Part shown: positions 7,714-14,953 of the stretch, piece after piece
Position numbering within the stretch: the stretch's first letter is position 1
Layout: each line of letters starts with the position of its first letter
Source of the DNA: DASWTL01 sp036402155
Lineage (GTDB): Bacteria > Bacteroidota > Bacteroidia > Sphingobacteriales > Sphingobacteriaceae
Assembly: GCA_036402155.1 (NCBI GenBank)
Contig: DASWTL010000274.1
Location: forward strand, 1-27,850
Reading direction: 5' to 3'
Length of the DNA: 27,850 bases
Made by a program: the position numbers and the translations under genes
Notes under the pieces: generated by a model
The model's database searches: none
What the model was told of the DNA's origin: nothing
The model's input: the letters and a program-made list of their open reading frames with translations, nothing else

Positions 7714-9624
7714 ATGACTATAATGGAACCTTTAATGTTAGAAGAAAACCCTGATTTTCAGCAGATTTCACAGGCTATAAATGATGGCTTTGTTAGCCTT
7801 GACAGCCAGTGGAAGTTCCGGTATATCAATAATAAGGCCCTTTATTTAATGCAAAGAACCAGCGAGGAGCTCCTGGGCAGAACGCTTTGGGAAACTTTTC
7901 CGGATGTTGTTGGAACTGTATTCGAATATGAATATCATAAGGTAATGTACCAAAGAATACCGGTAGCATTCGAAACCTATTATAAAACATATTCGATGTG
8001 GCTGGAGATCAGGGCCTATCCTCAGCAGGGTGGTATTTGTATTTTTTATAGTGATATCTCTGAGAAGAAAATGCTGGAGGCAGAGAGACGGGAAATAGCG
8101 CAGCGGTTTCACCTGTATGCGAAGATGAATCCAGCCGGCATATTTCATATAGACGGCCATGGTAACTGTCTGTTTGTAAATGATAAATGGATAGAACTTA
8201 CCGGTATTTCTGCTAAAGAGGCATCAGGACATGGCTGGATCCAGGCATTTCATGAAAAGGACAGGGCCAGAAATCAGGAGAATTGGATAAAAGCAATTAA
8301 AGCCGGAAAGCCAATAGACGACACTTACCATTTTATAAACAAAAAGACAGGATTAACCCTTCAGGCTCATATAAAGGCCACTCCCATAAATGAAGACGGT
8401 ACTATACACGGTTATGTTGGCACTATTGAGGACATTACTGAAACGGTAAAAGCTCGTGAAATAATCGCTGAAAGTGAAAAATGGTTCAGAAACGTGGCTA
8501 ATAATGCGCCGGTTATGATCTGTAGTATAGGAGTTGATAGAGAATGCACGTATGTTAATAAGACCTGGCTTGATTTTACCGGACGAACATTTGAGGATGA
8601 GGTATCCATAGATTGTATTGATGACGTTTACCCGGATGACAAAAAAAGGGTCACAAAGGTATTCGATAATTGCTTTGACAACCGTTTGGAGTTTCGTACA
8701 GAATACCGGTCGAGGTTCAGGGATGACAGCTATCGCTGGATTTCTGTTACGGGAAGACCGTTATATTCACCCGATAATACGTTTATGGGATTTATTTGCT
8801 CTGCAGTTGACATTAATGAGCAGGTTATGGTTTACCAGGAACTGGAAAATCGTGTTAGAGAAAGAACGGCGGAAAGTACTGCAGCCCTGGAACGTGAGAA
8901 GGAGGTAAATAATATTAAATCCCGGTTTGTTTCAATGGCTTCCCACGAGTTCAGAACGCCATTAACCACTATTCTTTCTTCCGTAGAATTGATGGAAACT
9001 TATCTGGCTATTAGCGAACTGGAACATCTGCCAAAACATGTCGACCGGATTAAATCTTCTGTTAAACATCTGAGAAGTATACTGGATGATTTTCTTTCAG
9101 TTGAAAAACTGGAACAGGGCAATGTGAAAAACCGGAAAGAGGTTTTTGATCTACGGGAATATATTGCAGAAACCGTTGACGAAGTGGAAAGTCTTCTGAA
9201 GAATAATCAGCACATTATGTATAATTATTCTGGCGATAACCAGATTAATTCTGATAAAGAAATAATTAATCATATTCTGTTCAATCTTCTAAGCAATGCT
9301 ATAAAATACTCAGAAAAAGATGTTATTCTTGATGCAACGGTATCTGAAGATGTGGTTTGTATTGATATAACCGACCAGGGCATAGGAATTCCTGAGGAAG
9401 ATCAGAAATATTTATTCAGTAATTATTTCAGGGCAAGTAATGTAGGCAGTATAAAAGGTACAGGGTTAGGTTTAAGTATCGTAAAGCGTTATGTTGAAAT
9501 TTTAGAAGGTTCAATAAAATTCACAAGCACTCCAGGTGTGGGAACAAAATTTACTCTTCGGATTCCGAAAAGTATAAGCCCTATTTTGATTAATTCGCTA
9601 CCACTTTTTAGCGCTATTATATAA
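7714..9624 (+). CDS. cytoplasmic PAS-domain sensor histidine kinase
   Basis: 636 residues with no membrane segment. Three PAS domains (about 10-115, 125-245 and 255-375; the last two have PAC-like ends such as GYVGTIEDITE and GFICSAVDINE) are followed by a helical linker (380-400). The HisKA domain has the phosphorylated H411 in MASHEFRTPL. The HATPase domain (about 500-620) has the N box NLLSNAIKYS, the G1 box DQGIGIP and the G2 box GTGLGLSIVKRY. All catalytic boxes are intact. It lies 6 bp after the receiver-Crp/Fnr gene, so the two form a standard kinase-regulator operon. A cytoplasmic PAS sensor suggests an internal signal such as redox, oxygen or energy state. No heme or flavin ligand can be assigned by reading. 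Confidence 0.93.
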   Translation: MTIMEPLMLEENPDFQQISQAINDGFVSLDSQWKFRYINNKALYLMQRTSEELLGRTLWETFPDVVGTVFEYEYHKVMYQRIPVAFETYYKTYSMWLEIRAYPQQGGICIFYSDISEKKMLEAERREIAQRFHLYAKMNPAGIFHIDGHGNCLFVNDKWIELTGISAKEASGHGWIQAFHEKDRARNQENWIKAIKAGKPIDDTYHFINKKTGLTLQAHIKATPINEDGTIHGYVGTIEDITETVKAREIIAESEKWFRNVANNAPVMICSIGVDRECTYVNKTWLDFTGRTFEDEVSIDCIDDVYPDDKKRVTKVFDNCFDNRLEFRTEYRSRFRDDSYRWISVTGRPLYSPDNTFMGFICSAVDINEQVMVYQELENRVRERTAESTAALEREKEVNNIKSRFVSMASHEFRTPLTTILSSVELMETYLAISELEHLPKHVDRIKSSVKHLRSILDDFLSVEKLEQGNVKNRKEVFDLREYIAETVDEVESLLKNNQHIMYNYSGDNQINSDKEIINHILFNLLSNAIKYSEKDVILDATVSEDVVCIDITDQGIGIPEEDQKYLFSNYFRASNVGSIKGTGLGLSIVKRYVEILEGSIKFTSTPGVGTKFTLRIPKSISPILINSLPLFSAII

Positions 9625-9668
9625 TACTTGTTTAATAGGTTTAATTTCTACTAATATATTTACGACGC

Positions 9669-10526
9669 TTAAGTTGATTGTAGTACCAGTAACGGTGCGT
9701 TATGGTAATTCATCATTTTCTTACTGATGCTTTTATGCAGCAAATGGCCAATAAATGACCGTTTTTTATGTACAATAGCAATCAGATCTATCTTTTCCTT
9801 AGCCGCATAATCTGCAATCGTATCGGTAATATGATCACCACGTACATCTAAATAATTAGTATGGGGATATTTAATGCCTCCTAATATTTTTTTATAATAA
9901 CTATAGTGGCTTGCCTTTTCTTCTACAGATAACGTTTTATCACATACATGGAGAACAGTGATTTGCGATTCCCATAGTTCCGCTAATTTTTCAAGAATTA
10001 ACATCGCAACATGTTCAGTACGTTGAAGATCTGTTGCAAAAACGATTTTTTTAACGGGTTTTAATACGGCTTTTTCTGGTATGAGCAATACCGGGCAAGA
10101 AGCATTATCTATAACCGCATTACTATTACTTCCAAAAATAAAGCGGCTCACAGGCCCTTCCTTACTTTTATTTCCCATAACAATCATCCAGATATCTTTT
10201 CTCATGGTAATTTCATGAACGTTATCTCCTAATTTTCCAGGTTCATTCAGTAAACGGACCGGTGGAGGCAGAACCCCATGCTGAGTGGTAAATTTCTTAC
10301 TTAGCTTCCTGACTAATTTTTCCATTTCGTGAAGACATTCCTGTTCTATTGCCGAATAATCTTCATAGTAGGGGTAAACGCCAGACTCAGGTGAAACTAC
10401 CTGTGGAGCATAAAAAGCGTTGTAAAGAAGAATTTCACCACGGATTTTAAATGCGATTTCAAGTGCAAATTCAGCTGCATGTTCTGATCTTCTGGTGAAA
10501 TCGGTTAGTACCAGTATAGTTTTCAT
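9669..10526 (-). CDS. tandem-domain UspA universal stress protein
   Basis: 285 residues with two Usp domains: 1-150 (starts MKTILVLTDFTRRSEHAAEFA, ends ASCPVLLIPEK) and about 158-285 (starts KKIVFATDLQRTEHVA, ends APLLVLQST). The ATP-binding signature in the first domain is altered (GNKSKEGPVSRFIFGS, with Ser at the second Gly and one extra residue). The family has stress-survival roles, often without a known reaction. It lies 61 bp downstream of the BON gene on the same strand, so both probably use the dyad-bearing promoter at 11261-11325. It ends 44 bp from the convergent histidine kinase gene, and I see no terminator in that gap. Confidence 0.93.
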   Translation of the reverse strand: MKTILVLTDFTRRSEHAAEFALEIAFKIRGEILLYNAFYAPQVVSPESGVYPYYEDYSAIEQECLHEMEKLVRKLSKKFTTQHGVLPPPVRLLNEPGKLGDNVHEITMRKDIWMIVMGNKSKEGPVSRFIFGSNSNAVIDNASCPVLLIPEKAVLKPVKKIVFATDLQRTEHVAMLILEKLAELWESQITVLHVCDKTLSVEEKASHYSYYKKILGGIKYPHTNYLDVRGDHITDTIADYAAKEKIDLIAIVHKKRSFIGHLLHKSISKKMMNYHNAPLLVLQST

Positions 10527-10587
10527 AGCTTTCTATTAAATCTTCAATAAAAAACAGCTCGCATTTGCCCGGATAGAGCAAATGGAG

Positions 10588-11238
10588 TTAATAGACAATT
10601 ACCAGTTGGTCATCCACTTCGGTTACACCGGGAGCAGATGCGGCTGCCCGCTCAACCTCCTTCCTCTCGGTCCATGACCGGGCCGAACCTCTCAGGATAA
10701 CTTTGCTTCCGGCAGTATCGATGACGATGTTGTTTGCTTCCAGGTTGGCGCTTCTTTCAAGCGCTTTGCGGATGTTTTCTTTAATAATTGTGGCATTTAC
10801 ACCTGGTTTTACAGTAATCCAGTTGCTTACTCCTTTAACACCTCCCAAATAGGTGATGGCCTGGGCTGCGGCTTCCTTCTGGTAAAGCCAGCTAACCTCA
10901 CCTTCTAATGTTACCCAGCCTTTATCAACTTTAACCTGTATTTTTTCATCCGGGATCATGGTATTTGCTTCGAACGCTCTCACAATATTTTCAGCAACCT
11001 GTGTATCAGAAAGATTACCGTCTGCCAGTTTTACTTCGATATCTTCAGCTACAGCTTTTACCCCTTTTACACGTTTTGCCGCTTTCTCCGCAGCCAGTTT
11101 TTCTGAATAAAAAGTAACATGTCCGCTCAGCGTAACTATTCCATTATGTACTGCTACCCCGATTTCAGTTGCATTTAAAGCCGGTTCCCAACGTAATTCC
11201 TCCATCACATCATGTTGAATTTCGTGATCTGTCTTCAT
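10588..11238 (-). CDS. protein with three BON domains (OsmY-like)
   Basis: 216 residues if started at the ATG at 11238. An in-frame TTG at 11247 would add only three residues and looks less likely. Three BON repeats are visible at about 1-70, 75-142 and 147-216. Each has the form of a helix, a VxNGxVTLxGxV-type strand pair (GIVTLSGHV, GWVTLEGEV, SKVILRGSA), a helix and a GVxxVxxxI-type end. There is no signal peptide, so unlike OsmY this is probably cytoplasmic. BON domains bind phospholipids or mediate protein contacts and are common in osmotic and general stress proteins. It is the first gene of a BON-UspA pair and diverges from PEP synthase across a region with four FNR-like dyads. Confidence 0.93.
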   Translation of the reverse strand: MKTDHEIQHDVMEELRWEPALNATEIGVAVHNGIVTLSGHVTFYSEKLAAEKAAKRVKGVKAVAEDIEVKLADGNLSDTQVAENIVRAFEANTMIPDEKIQVKVDKGWVTLEGEVSWLYQKEAAAQAITYLGGVKGVSNWITVKPGVNATIIKENIRKALERSANLEANNIVIDTAGSKVILRGSARSWTERKEVERAAASAPGVTEVDDQLVIVY

Positions 11239-11260
11239 ATCATACAATTAATTAGCGCTA

Positions 11261-11325
11261 TGAAGATACCTTCTCATTTGATGATTAAGCTTGACAGGAA
11301 TCAGGACAGAATATGATACTTGTCA
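11261..11325 (-). promoter_or_regulatory. predicted BON-UspA promoter with tandem FNR-like dyads
   Basis: Dyads TGAC-AGGA-ATCA at 11292-11303 (centre 11297.5) and TGAT-ACTT-GTCA at 11314-11325 (centre 11319.5) are 22 bp apart. Reading leftwards, TATCTTCA begins 29.5 bp beyond the proximal centre (11268 to 11261) and fits TAnnTTTR with one mismatch. The predicted transcription start lies near 11256, giving a leader of about 18 nt. Confidence 0.65.
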
Positions 11326-11371
11326 TTATTTTCATTATTAGGCTAATAAGGATGCTTGAATTTCTTCCGTC

Positions 11372-11436
11372 TGATATTTATCAAGGGTAGCGCTGATTCT
11401 TGTCATCGTTATGTTAGGGTTTATTCATGATTTTTA
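11372..11436 (+). promoter_or_regulatory. predicted PEP synthase promoter with tandem FNR-like dyads
   Basis: Dyads TGAT-ATTT-ATCA at 11372-11383 (centre 11377.5) and TGAT-TCTT-GTCA at 11394-11405 (centre 11399.5) are 22 bp apart. GATTTTTA at 11429-11436 begins 29.5 bp beyond the proximal centre and fits TAnnTTTR with one mismatch. This leaves a leader of about 80 nt before the ATG at 11521. Together with the BON-side pair, the divergent region holds four strict dyads. Confidence 0.65.
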
Positions 11437-11520
11437 ACAGAAGAAACAGGTGCCTGTTCTTTAAGTCCACGCCCTATTTTGCTATGCGATGAATGACTTG
11501 CAGGATATAAAAACAGAGTA

Positions 11521-13902
11521 ATGAAATACATCAAAAGATTTTCAGATCTACTAATCGGAGATATAAATGAGGTTGGCGGAAAGAACGCTTCTCTGGGCGA
11601 AATGATTACTAAATTAACTCCGAGGGGTATTTTAATTCCAGATGGATTTGCAGTAACTGCATCAGCATTTAAACATTTTATCAGTTACAACAAGCTGGAT
11701 GGTGTACATAACAGCTTATTAAAACAGTTAAACCGGAAGGATTTTTCTAATCTTGATAGCATTGGAGCGAAAGCCCGCGAACTGATCCTACATGTCAGGG
11801 TGCCCGGCGACCTCGCTGAAGCAATTCTTACGGCCTATGATGAAATATTTAAAGGACGAAACCCCCAGGTAGCTGTCCGGAGCAGTGCGACAGCAGAAGA
11901 CCTGCCTGATGCCAGCTTTGCCGGGCAGCATGAATCGTATCTGAATATCAGGGGTGGAGAGGAGCTTATAAATGCCGTAAAACAATGTTTCGCATCGTTA
12001 TATACTAACCGGGCCATTAAGTACAGGGAGGATACGGGCTTTGATCATTCAAAGATCTACATATCGGTAGGTATTCAGGAAATGGTTCGGGCTGATAAAG
12101 GTTGCTCTGGAGTTGGTTTTACCATTGAACCTGAGTCAGGATTCCCGGATGTGATACACCTTGCAGGAGTTTGGGGGCTGGGAGAAAATATAGTTCAGGG
12201 TACGGTTACCCCGGATGAGTTTCTGGTGTTTAAACCTACGCTTCGTATGCAGAAGGAAGCTATTATACAGAAGACCCTTGGCGGGAAGGAGCAGACCATG
12301 ATCTATAGTGACAGCGCTTCTCAATCTACCATGAATACGGACACCCCGGAAGAGATAAGAAATAAATTTGTATTATCAGATGCTGAAATTTACAGGCTTG
12401 CCAACTGGGCGCTTATCATTGGCGATCATTATCAAAAACCGATGGATCTGGAATGGGCCAAAGATGGGATAACGAACAAGCTATACATTCTTCAGGCACG
12501 GCCGGAAACAGTCCACAGCCGTAAATCCGGACTTGAGATTACAGAATACAGGCTCACAGAAACCGGAAATGTGATTGCTGAAGGGCAGGCAATTGGAAGT
12601 AAGATCACATCGGGGCGGGCACGGGTTATTCAATCTCCGGACGAAGCCGGGGAGTTAATGCAGGGTGATATTTTGGTAACAGATCTTACCAGTCCAGACT
12701 GGGATCCGATTCTTAAACGTGTGGCCGCTATTGTAACCAACAAAGGCGGAAGAACAAGTCATGCATCTATTATTGCGCGAGAATTAGGTGTTCCTGCAAT
12801 TGTTGGAACCGGTAATGCAACTGGAACGATAAAAGATGGTCAGACGATCACTGTAAGCTGTGCTGAAGGTGAAACAGGCGCCATTTATGAAGGGAATCTG
12901 CATTGGGAAGAAACGGTTATAGACCTGAGTGGCATCCGGCTGCCGGATCATCCCAAGCTGAGTTTAATTCTGGGTGAACCGGAAAAGGCCTTCATGTTAT
13001 CCTTTTACCCTAATCATGGAATTGGGTTAATGCGCATTGAATTTATCATAAGCCATTATATTCAGGCTCATCCAATGGCACTGGTTAATTTCAATACCAT
13101 GAAAGATCAGGAAGCTAAACAAAAGATAGCACATCTGGCCAGAAACTATGAAGATAAGAAAGTCTACTTTATTGATAGGCTTTCGCAGGGTGTGGCTACC
13201 ATCGCCGCAGCGTTTTATCCCAGGGAAGTGATTGTAAGAATGAGCGATTTTAAGACAAATGAATATGCTAATCTTCCGGGGGGAAAGGAGTTTGAACCTG
13301 AAGAAGAGAATCCGATGCTGGGCTTTCGTGGCGCTTCCCGTTATTACAGCGATTTTTATAAAGAAGGCTTTCGGCTGGAATGTGAGGCAATGAAACGGGT
13401 GCGCGATGATATGGGTTTTGATAATGTGAAGCTGATGATCCCTTTTTGCCGTACTCCCCTTGAGGGAAGAAAAGTGGTTGATCTGATGAAGCAATATGGC
13501 CTGGAACAAGGAAAAAATAATTTGGAGATCTATGTAATGGCCGAAATTCCATCTAATATTCTCCTGGCAGAACAGTTTTCAGCTGTTTTTGACGGTTTTT
13601 CAATAGGCTCCAATGATCTAACCCAACTTACCCTGGGCGTTGACCGTGATTCGTCTCTTGTTGCCCCGCTGTTTAATGAAAATAATGAAGCAAGTCGTAT
13701 TTTGATACATATGCTTATTGATATTGCCCATAAGAATAATAAAAAGGTCGGCATCTGCGGACAAGGGCCGGGAGATTCCCCTGAATTTGCACAATTCCTG
13801 GTGCAGGAAGGTATTGATAGTATTTCTTTTAACCCGGATTTGTTCTTAAAAGGTGTTGGAGTTGTTGCTGATGCAGTTGATAAAGAAACGCATTTAGTTT
13901 AG
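11521..13902 (+). CDS. ppsA: phosphoenolpyruvate synthase
   Basis: 793 residues, the usual length. Order: N-terminal ATP-grasp PEP/pyruvate-binding domain (about 1-340, starting FSDLLIGDINEVGGKNASLGEM, with AVRSSATAEDLPDASFAGQ), the swivelling phosphohistidine domain with H414 in GGRTSHASIIARELG, and the C-terminal barrel with GSNDLTQLTLGVDRD and catalytic C746 in GICGQGP. The enzyme makes PEP from pyruvate and ATP, releasing AMP and phosphate, for gluconeogenesis; the direction can reverse when PEP is abundant. It is a single gene with its own dyad-bearing promoter, divergent from BON-UspA and convergent with the phosphorylase operon 27 bp away. No key residue is missing. Confidence 0.95.
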   Translation: MKYIKRFSDLLIGDINEVGGKNASLGEMITKLTPRGILIPDGFAVTASAFKHFISYNKLDGVHNSLLKQLNRKDFSNLDSIGAKARELILHVRVPGDLAEAILTAYDEIFKGRNPQVAVRSSATAEDLPDASFAGQHESYLNIRGGEELINAVKQCFASLYTNRAIKYREDTGFDHSKIYISVGIQEMVRADKGCSGVGFTIEPESGFPDVIHLAGVWGLGENIVQGTVTPDEFLVFKPTLRMQKEAIIQKTLGGKEQTMIYSDSASQSTMNTDTPEEIRNKFVLSDAEIYRLANWALIIGDHYQKPMDLEWAKDGITNKLYILQARPETVHSRKSGLEITEYRLTETGNVIAEGQAIGSKITSGRARVIQSPDEAGELMQGDILVTDLTSPDWDPILKRVAAIVTNKGGRTSHASIIARELGVPAIVGTGNATGTIKDGQTITVSCAEGETGAIYEGNLHWEETVIDLSGIRLPDHPKLSLILGEPEKAFMLSFYPNHGIGLMRIEFIISHYIQAHPMALVNFNTMKDQEAKQKIAHLARNYEDKKVYFIDRLSQGVATIAAAFYPREVIVRMSDFKTNEYANLPGGKEFEPEEENPMLGFRGASRYYSDFYKEGFRLECEAMKRVRDDMGFDNVKLMIPFCRTPLEGRKVVDLMKQYGLEQGKNNLEIYVMAEIPSNILLAEQFSAVFDGFSIGSNDLTQLTLGVDRDSSLVAPLFNENNEASRILIHMLIDIAHKNNKKVGICGQGPGDSPEFAQFLVQEGIDSISFNPDLFLKGVGVVADAVDKETHLV

Positions 13903-13929
13903 CCATTCTCGTAAGGTTTAGGACCGGAA

Positions 13930-14535
13930 TTACGATACGAGTTTGTAAAGAAGATCTTTTCTTTGCTGCATAGACGCTACAATAGTGATATTATGCTGGC
14001 ATAGTGTTGATTCGATTTTTTTAAGCGTAGTCCCCTTTTTCAGATTAACCAGGTTGATGGTGAAACCATTAACTTTCGACATGCCCTGGGCATTAAAATA
14101 TCTTTCTGCATATTCAGGATCCATTTGGGGGAGTGAAGGTTCAGGAAGATTGAAAATGGTAATGGTTGCCTGGAAAGATTTTGCAATTTTCACCAGCAAT
14201 GCAATGGTGGATGTTCCTGTAAAAAGTATATCAGTAAAAAAACCGATCCGCTGATCAGAACGCTCATTCGTAACAAGGGGAAGCAGAACTACCGGGCACT
14301 GAAGATCGTCAAGTAGTTTCAAAATATTTTTATGGTAAACCGGTTTTTCAAAATGCTGAACATCCTTTCCGGGTATTTGAACAGGAGTTTCTTTCAGATG
14401 GATAAGAGTAGATAAGACATTCTGTTCATTACCGGAAAGTGGGTTTGTTTCCGGAGTACGGATATTTAAGTTCAGGCGGTCAAGTAAAGAAATTCCTGAT
14501 GATTTTACCTTTGTGATTAAGTGTCCAGCTTTCAT
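13930..14535 (-). CDS. divergent UspA-like protein
   Basis: 201 residues. The C-terminal half (about 80-201) has a Usp-like strand order (QCPVVLLPLV, then QRIGFFTDILFTGTSTIALLVKIAKSFQATITIFNL) close to the second halves of the other Usp proteins here. The N-terminal half lacks the usual first strand (MKKILVLTDF type) and the ATP motif, and ends early at KDLLYKLVS instead of the usual PLLVL strand. It could be a decayed or specialised Usp; the reading frame is intact and there is no sign of a frameshift. It is the last of three minus-strand genes after the phosphorylase and the 101-residue protein (63-bp gap), presumably in one operon. Confidence 0.65.
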   Translation of the reverse strand: MKAGHLITKVKSSGISLLDRLNLNIRTPETNPLSGNEQNVLSTLIHLKETPVQIPGKDVQHFEKPVYHKNILKLLDDLQCPVVLLPLVTNERSDQRIGFFTDILFTGTSTIALLVKIAKSFQATITIFNLPEPSLPQMDPEYAERYFNAQGMSKVNGFTINLVNLKKGTTLKKIESTLCQHNITIVASMQQRKDLLYKLVS

Positions 14536-14598
14536 GACGGGTTAGATTAATAGTAAAAGTATGTTTTCTCATGCAACTGATTGATTTCCTGATGTAAG

Positions 14599-14904
14599 CT
14601 ACGTTTGCCAAAAGGTTGATTCTTTGTGAGGGAATTTATCGCTTTTATAGTTTATGGAACTTATGCAGTCAAATACGAGTCCCCTTATCCCACCAGGTGT
14701 AGTAACAGCATATAGGGTATTCATAGTTCCCGGATTATGTAAGGAGGGAAATGAATAAACTTCATTTATTTCCATTTCTTTAAACCTTTCTTTAAGCTCA
14801 ATGGAGGGACAGATGATGAAACCTTGTTTATAAACAAAATCCAGTCTGTAGCCTCTTTTTCGGAGGTCATATACAGCTACATTCAGTGATGGATACGATT
14901 TCAT
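14599..14904 (-). CDS. small protein of the Bacteroidota family often mislabelled PRPP synthetase
   Basis: 101 residues from the ATG at 14904; an in-frame TTG at 14916 would add four residues. The pattern (AVYDLRKRGYRLDF, then a hydrophobic CPSIELKERFKEMEINEVYSF, then TLYAVTTPGGIRGLVFDCI) recalls a short Bacteroidota family that databases often name phosphoribosylpyrophosphate synthetase. It is far too short for, and has none of the motifs of, a real PRPP synthetase. Function unknown. It sits 49 bp after the phosphorylase stop and 63 bp before the divergent Usp gene, so it probably belongs to the phosphorylase operon. Confidence 0.7.
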   Translation of the reverse strand: MKSYPSLNVAVYDLRKRGYRLDFVYKQGFIICPSIELKERFKEMEINEVYSFPSLHNPGTMNTLYAVTTPGGIRGLVFDCISSINYKSDKFPHKESTFWQT

Positions 14905-14953
14905 GATGTGCAACAAAGGTCTTGAAAAGTAGATCTTTATCGGCTAACCGCAA

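Noticed and set aside
11239..11247. TTG start for the BON protein, adding three residues
   Set aside because: The ATG at 11238 gives the usual MKTD-type start; the extension has no support.
13027..13509. 160-codon ORF opposite PEP synthase
   Set aside because: Antisense shadow of a gene with intact catalytic motifs; no family resemblance.
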